In this document: piece by piece, positions 30,387 through 33,091 of the stretch | Position numbering within the stretch: position 1 is the stretch's first letter | How the letters are laid out: each line of letters starts with the position of its first letter | Assembly (NCBI GenBank): GCA_964427185.1 | Contig: CAYRSN010000015.1 | Coordinates: forward strand, 1 to 33,091 | DNA length: 33,091 nucleotides | Reading direction: 5' to 3' | DNA from: Sulfurivirga sp964427185 | GTDB taxonomy: Bacteria > Pseudomonadota > Gammaproteobacteria > Thiomicrospirales > Thiomicrospiraceae | Notes under the pieces: model-generated | Database searches by the model: none | What the model saw: only the letters and a program-made list of their open reading frames with translations | Told to the model about the DNA's origin: nothing | Translations under genes and position numbers: made by a program

Positions 30387-32956
30387 GTTGCATTTCCTTC
30401 CATCGATGCTTGCATCTCACCTGTGTCTTCTGCTGCATCTACTTTGGCTACATCTACCAGCAGCTCTTCCTGCCCCAGGTTAATGAGTTTCACGCCTTGG
30501 GTATTACGTCCCACAACAGAAATCTCATGCACAGGCGTGCGCACCAGGGTACCCTTATTGGTAATCTGGACTACTTCATCTTTCGGTGTAACAGTCACTG
30601 CGGCTACTACCTGCCCGTTGCGCTCACTGGTTTTAATGGAAATCACGCCTTGTGCGGCACGAGCGGTTTTACGGTAGTCCTCCACAGGGGTGCATTTACC
30701 AAAGCCCTGCTCAGTCGCCGTAAGAATCAAAGTCCCGGGCTGCACGATTTCCATACTGACAATATGCTGCCCTTCCGGCAGCTTCATGCCACGCACACCG
30801 CGTGCAGTGCGCCCCATCACTCTCACATCATTTTCATCAAAGCGAATGGCTTTGCCACCGGAGGAAAACAGCATAACCTCCTTCTGCCCATCAGTCAGTG
30901 CGGTATCGACCAATGCATCTCCTTCTACCAGGTCAATAGCGATAATGCCCATGCTGCGTGGACGGGAAAAATCCTGCAGAGCAACGCGCTTGACCGTGCC
31001 GTTGCGGGTGGCCATGACCACATAGCCCTGTTGTTCAAAATCGCTTACGGGTAATATGGTGGTAATCCGCTCCCCTTCTTCCAGCGATAGCACATTAACA
31101 ATCGGCTTGCCCCGTGCATTGCGTCCTGCCAGCGGCAGCTGCCAGGTTTTCTTCCAATATACCTTGCCGCGGTTGGAGAAAAAGAGCAACCAGTCATGGG
31201 TGCTGGCCACCACCAGTGTACTGGCCTCATCCGTCTCTTTCATCTGTGTAGCAGATTTTCCGCGCCCGCCACGATGCTGAGCACGATAATCACTCAAAGG
31301 CTGAGTTTTGAGATACCCACCGCGGGAAAGGGTAACAATACGCTCTTCTTCAGCAATCAGATCCTCATCATCCAGATCCTGATAATTCTGGTCGATTTCA
31401 GTGCGGCGCGTATCACCGTACTGCTCTTTAATTTCCAAAAGCTCATCCCGCACCACCTCAGTCAGCCGCTCCGGGCTGCGCAGAATATGCAGGTATTCTC
31501 CAATCTTCGCAATTAACCCCTTATATTCTTCAAGAATCTTCTCTTGCTCCAGCCCGGTGAGACGGTGCAGACGCATCTCAAGGATCGCCTGTGCCTGCTG
31601 AGGGGAAAGGCGGTAGATATGCTCTGACACCAGCCCATACCCCGGTGCCAGATCTTCCGGCCGTGTGTCATCGGCTTCCACACGCTCCAACAGAGAAAGC
31701 ACCTGCCCGGCTGGCCATTCCCGGGCGAGCATGCGCTCCTTAGCCACCGCCGGTGTGGGGGCGGATTTAATCAGCTCGATCATCTCATCAATATTAGACA
31801 GCGCTACAGCCAGCCCTTCCAGCAGGTGCGCCTTCTCCCGCGCTTTACGCAGGTCATAAATGGTACGGCGGGTCACCACCTCACGGCGATGACGCAAAAA
31901 GGCCTGGATAATATCCTTAAGATTAAGCAGCTTGGGCTGACCTTCGATCAACGCCACCATATTGATGCCAAACACTGTCTGCATGGGGGTGAGCTTATAG
32001 AGCTGATTCAGCAGCACATCTGCCACTGCGTCCTTGCGCAGCTCGATGACAACACGCATACCTTCCTTGTCGGATTCATCCCGCAAGGCGGTGATGCCCT
32101 CTACCTTTTTCTCCTTCACCAGCTCGGCAATGCGCTCGATGAGCTTAGCCTTATTGACCTGATAAGGCAGCTCGGTCAGGATAATCGCCTGTTTGCCGGC
32201 CTTATCCGTTTCAACATAGGCACGAGCACGGATCTGCACCCGCCCGCGCCCTGTTTCATAAGCCTCACGGATACCACGACCACCGTTGATAATCGCCCCC
32301 GTAGGAAAATCCGGACCTGGCAAATATTCGGTGAGTTCACTGATATTAAGCTCCGGATTATCCAGCAAAGCGATACAAGCATTGATGGTCTCGGTAAGGT
32401 TATGGGGCGGTATATTCGTGGCCATGCCCACGGCAATCCCCGCAGAGCCGTTAACCAACAAATTGGGAATACGGGTCGGCAGCACCACCGGTTCCATTTC
32501 CGAACCGTCATAGTTGGCAGTAAAATCCACCGTTTCCTTTTCGATATCCGCCAGCATTTCATGGGCGATTTTGCTCATGCGGATTTCGGTATAACGCATG
32601 GCCGCAGGCGCATCCCCGTCAACAGAGCCGAAGTTCCCCTGCCCATCAATCAGCACATAGCGCATGGAAAACGGCTGCGCCATACGCACAATGGTGTCAT
32701 ACACCGCCGAATCGCCATGGGGGTGATACTTACCGATCACATCCCCCACAATACGCGCAGATTTTTTATATGGCTTGTTCCAGGCATTGCCCAGCTCATG
32801 CATGGCATAGAGCACGCGACGATGGACAGGCTTGAGGCCATCTCTCACATCCGGCAAGGCGCGCCCGATAATGACGCTCATAGCATAGCTGAGGTAGGAC
32901 TGCTGCATCTCCTCTTCTAAGGAGATGGGGATAATCTCGCGGGCAAATTCGCTCAT
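30383..32956 (-). CDS. gyrA: DNA gyrase subunit A
   Basis: 857 residues (E. coli 875). The catalytic tyrosine is Tyr122 in AAMRYTEIR. The quinolone-determining region GKYHPHGDSAVYDTIVRMAQ keeps Ser83 and Asp87, the sensitive wild-type residues. The GyrA box at the start of the C-terminal beta-pinwheel reads QHRGGRG (consensus QRRGGKG), which supports DNA wrapping and hence a true gyrase rather than ParC. The acidic end (AEDTGEMQAS) is shorter than in E. coli. It introduces negative supercoils with GyrB. ATG at 32956 fits the conserved MSEFAREIIPISLEEEM start. An extended -10 promoter lies just upstream. Confidence 0.98.
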   Translation of the reverse strand: MSEFAREIIPISLEEEMQQSYLSYAMSVIIGRALPDVRDGLKPVHRRVLYAMHELGNAWNKPYKKSARIVGDVIGKYHPHGDSAVYDTIVRMAQPFSMRYVLIDGQGNFGSVDGDAPAAMRYTEIRMSKIAHEMLADIEKETVDFTANYDGSEMEPVVLPTRIPNLLVNGSAGIAVGMATNIPPHNLTETINACIALLDNPELNISELTEYLPGPDFPTGAIINGGRGIREAYETGRGRVQIRARAYVETDKAGKQAIILTELPYQVNKAKLIERIAELVKEKKVEGITALRDESDKEGMRVVIELRKDAVADVLLNQLYKLTPMQTVFGINMVALIEGQPKLLNLKDIIQAFLRHRREVVTRRTIYDLRKAREKAHLLEGLAVALSNIDEMIELIKSAPTPAVAKERMLAREWPAGQVLSLLERVEADDTRPEDLAPGYGLVSEHIYRLSPQQAQAILEMRLHRLTGLEQEKILEEYKGLIAKIGEYLHILRSPERLTEVVRDELLEIKEQYGDTRRTEIDQNYQDLDDEDLIAEEERIVTLSRGGYLKTQPLSDYRAQHRGGRGKSATQMKETDEASTLVVASTHDWLLFFSNRGKVYWKKTWQLPLAGRNARGKPIVNVLSLEEGERITTILPVSDFEQQGYVVMATRNGTVKRVALQDFSRPRSMGIIAIDLVEGDALVDTALTDGQKEVMLFSSGGKAIRFDENDVRVMGRTARGVRGMKLPEGQHIVSMEIVQPGTLILTATEQGFGKCTPVEDYRKTARAAQGVISIKTSERNGQVVAAVTVTPKDEVVQITNKGTLVRTPVHEISVVGRNTQGVKLINLGQEELLVDVAKVDAAEDTGEMQASMEGNAT

Positions 32957-32994
32957 TCAGCCAGAACCTTTTCTAAAAGTAAAACAATAGCGGG

Positions 32995-33003
32995 ATTATA
33001 GCA
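32995..33003 (-). promoter_or_regulatory. Extended -10 promoter of gyrA
   Basis: Minus-strand TGCTATAAT (33003-32995), a perfect extended -10 (TGnTATAAT), about 38 bases before the gyrA ATG. No good -35 is visible at 16-18 bases upstream, as is common for extended -10 promoters. The remaining bases to 33091 hold nothing else I can support. Confidence 0.6.
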
Positions 33004-33091
33004 AAGGCGACTTGCAGACACATGTTCAGAATGGCGTTCAATCTCCACAGCACAAACCAAACTATTAAAGCAGACAGTCAAGAAAGAAAAA

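Noticed and set aside
31826..32920. Open frame of 364 codons on the plus strand opposite gyrA
   Set aside because: It is exactly antisense to conserved gyrA codons, its product is His/Arg-rich with no recognisable domain and no ribosome site; a codon-bias shadow.
1..33091. CRISPR array, tRNA, rRNA, insertion sequence, prophage or integrase
   Set aside because: No regularly spaced repeats, cloverleaf structures, transposase/integrase motifs or flanking terminal repeats were seen by eye; a tool-based scan was not possible.

Overview
This window is chromosomal DNA from a gammaproteobacterium. The gene order gyrA-serC-pheA-hisC-tyrA-aroA-cmk-rpsA-ihfB-lapA-pyrF, the rpsF-rpsR-rplI-dnaB-alr block and the yciV-yciO-rluB neighbourhood are all characteristic of that class. 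The genus cannot be fixed from the sequence. A Thiomicrospira-like or other Thiotrichales-type organism is my guess only.

Layout. (1) 1-1193 (+): an AT-rich stretch with three small coiled-coil proteins of unknown function, the first cut by the window edge. They stop at a terminator that lies inside the opposing gene. (2) 1172-2989 (-): a tightly overlapping operon yciB, yciI, a LexA-like protease without a DNA-binding domain, and a short asparaginase-domain protein. (3) 2988-7461 (+): RNase AM/PHP gene (interrupted by a 100-N scaffold gap with a duplicated 38-bp flank), yciO, a site-2 protease, scpA, scpB and rluB, with four overlapping or nearly touching junctions, ending in a terminator. 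(4) 7595-15389: a small membrane protein (-), rpoN followed by a two-component system (+), a DamX-like SPOR protein (-), a possible 46-aa membrane peptide (+), a MATE exporter with a small membrane partner (-), and an H-NS family gene (+). (5) 15435-20632 (-): rpsF-rpsR-DUF2232-like-rplI, a terminator, then dnaB-alr-nudF. The rpsF leader carries three hairpins downstream of a good promoter. (6) 20830-32956 (-): gyrA-serC-pheA-hisC-tyrA-aroA-cmk, terminator, rpsA, terminator, ihfB-lapA-pyrF.

How the genes fit together. Region 6 makes serine (serC), phenylalanine and tyrosine (pheA, tyrA, hisC as aminotransferase) and chorismate (aroA), next to the DNA-topology gene gyrA and the translation gene rpsA. 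Region 5 couples ribosomal proteins to the replicative helicase and cell-wall D-alanine supply. Region 3 links tRNA/rRNA maturation and modification with the chromosome-condensing ScpAB. Most genes are ordinary core genes.

The least explained pieces are the coiled-coil trio at the left edge, the HTH-less LexA-like protein, the RelB-like/membrane fusion beside rpoN, and the two-component system that sits where hpf/ptsN normally follow rpoN. I found no tRNA, rRNA, CRISPR array, insertion sequence or prophage genes. No gene-free stretch exceeds about 210 bases.
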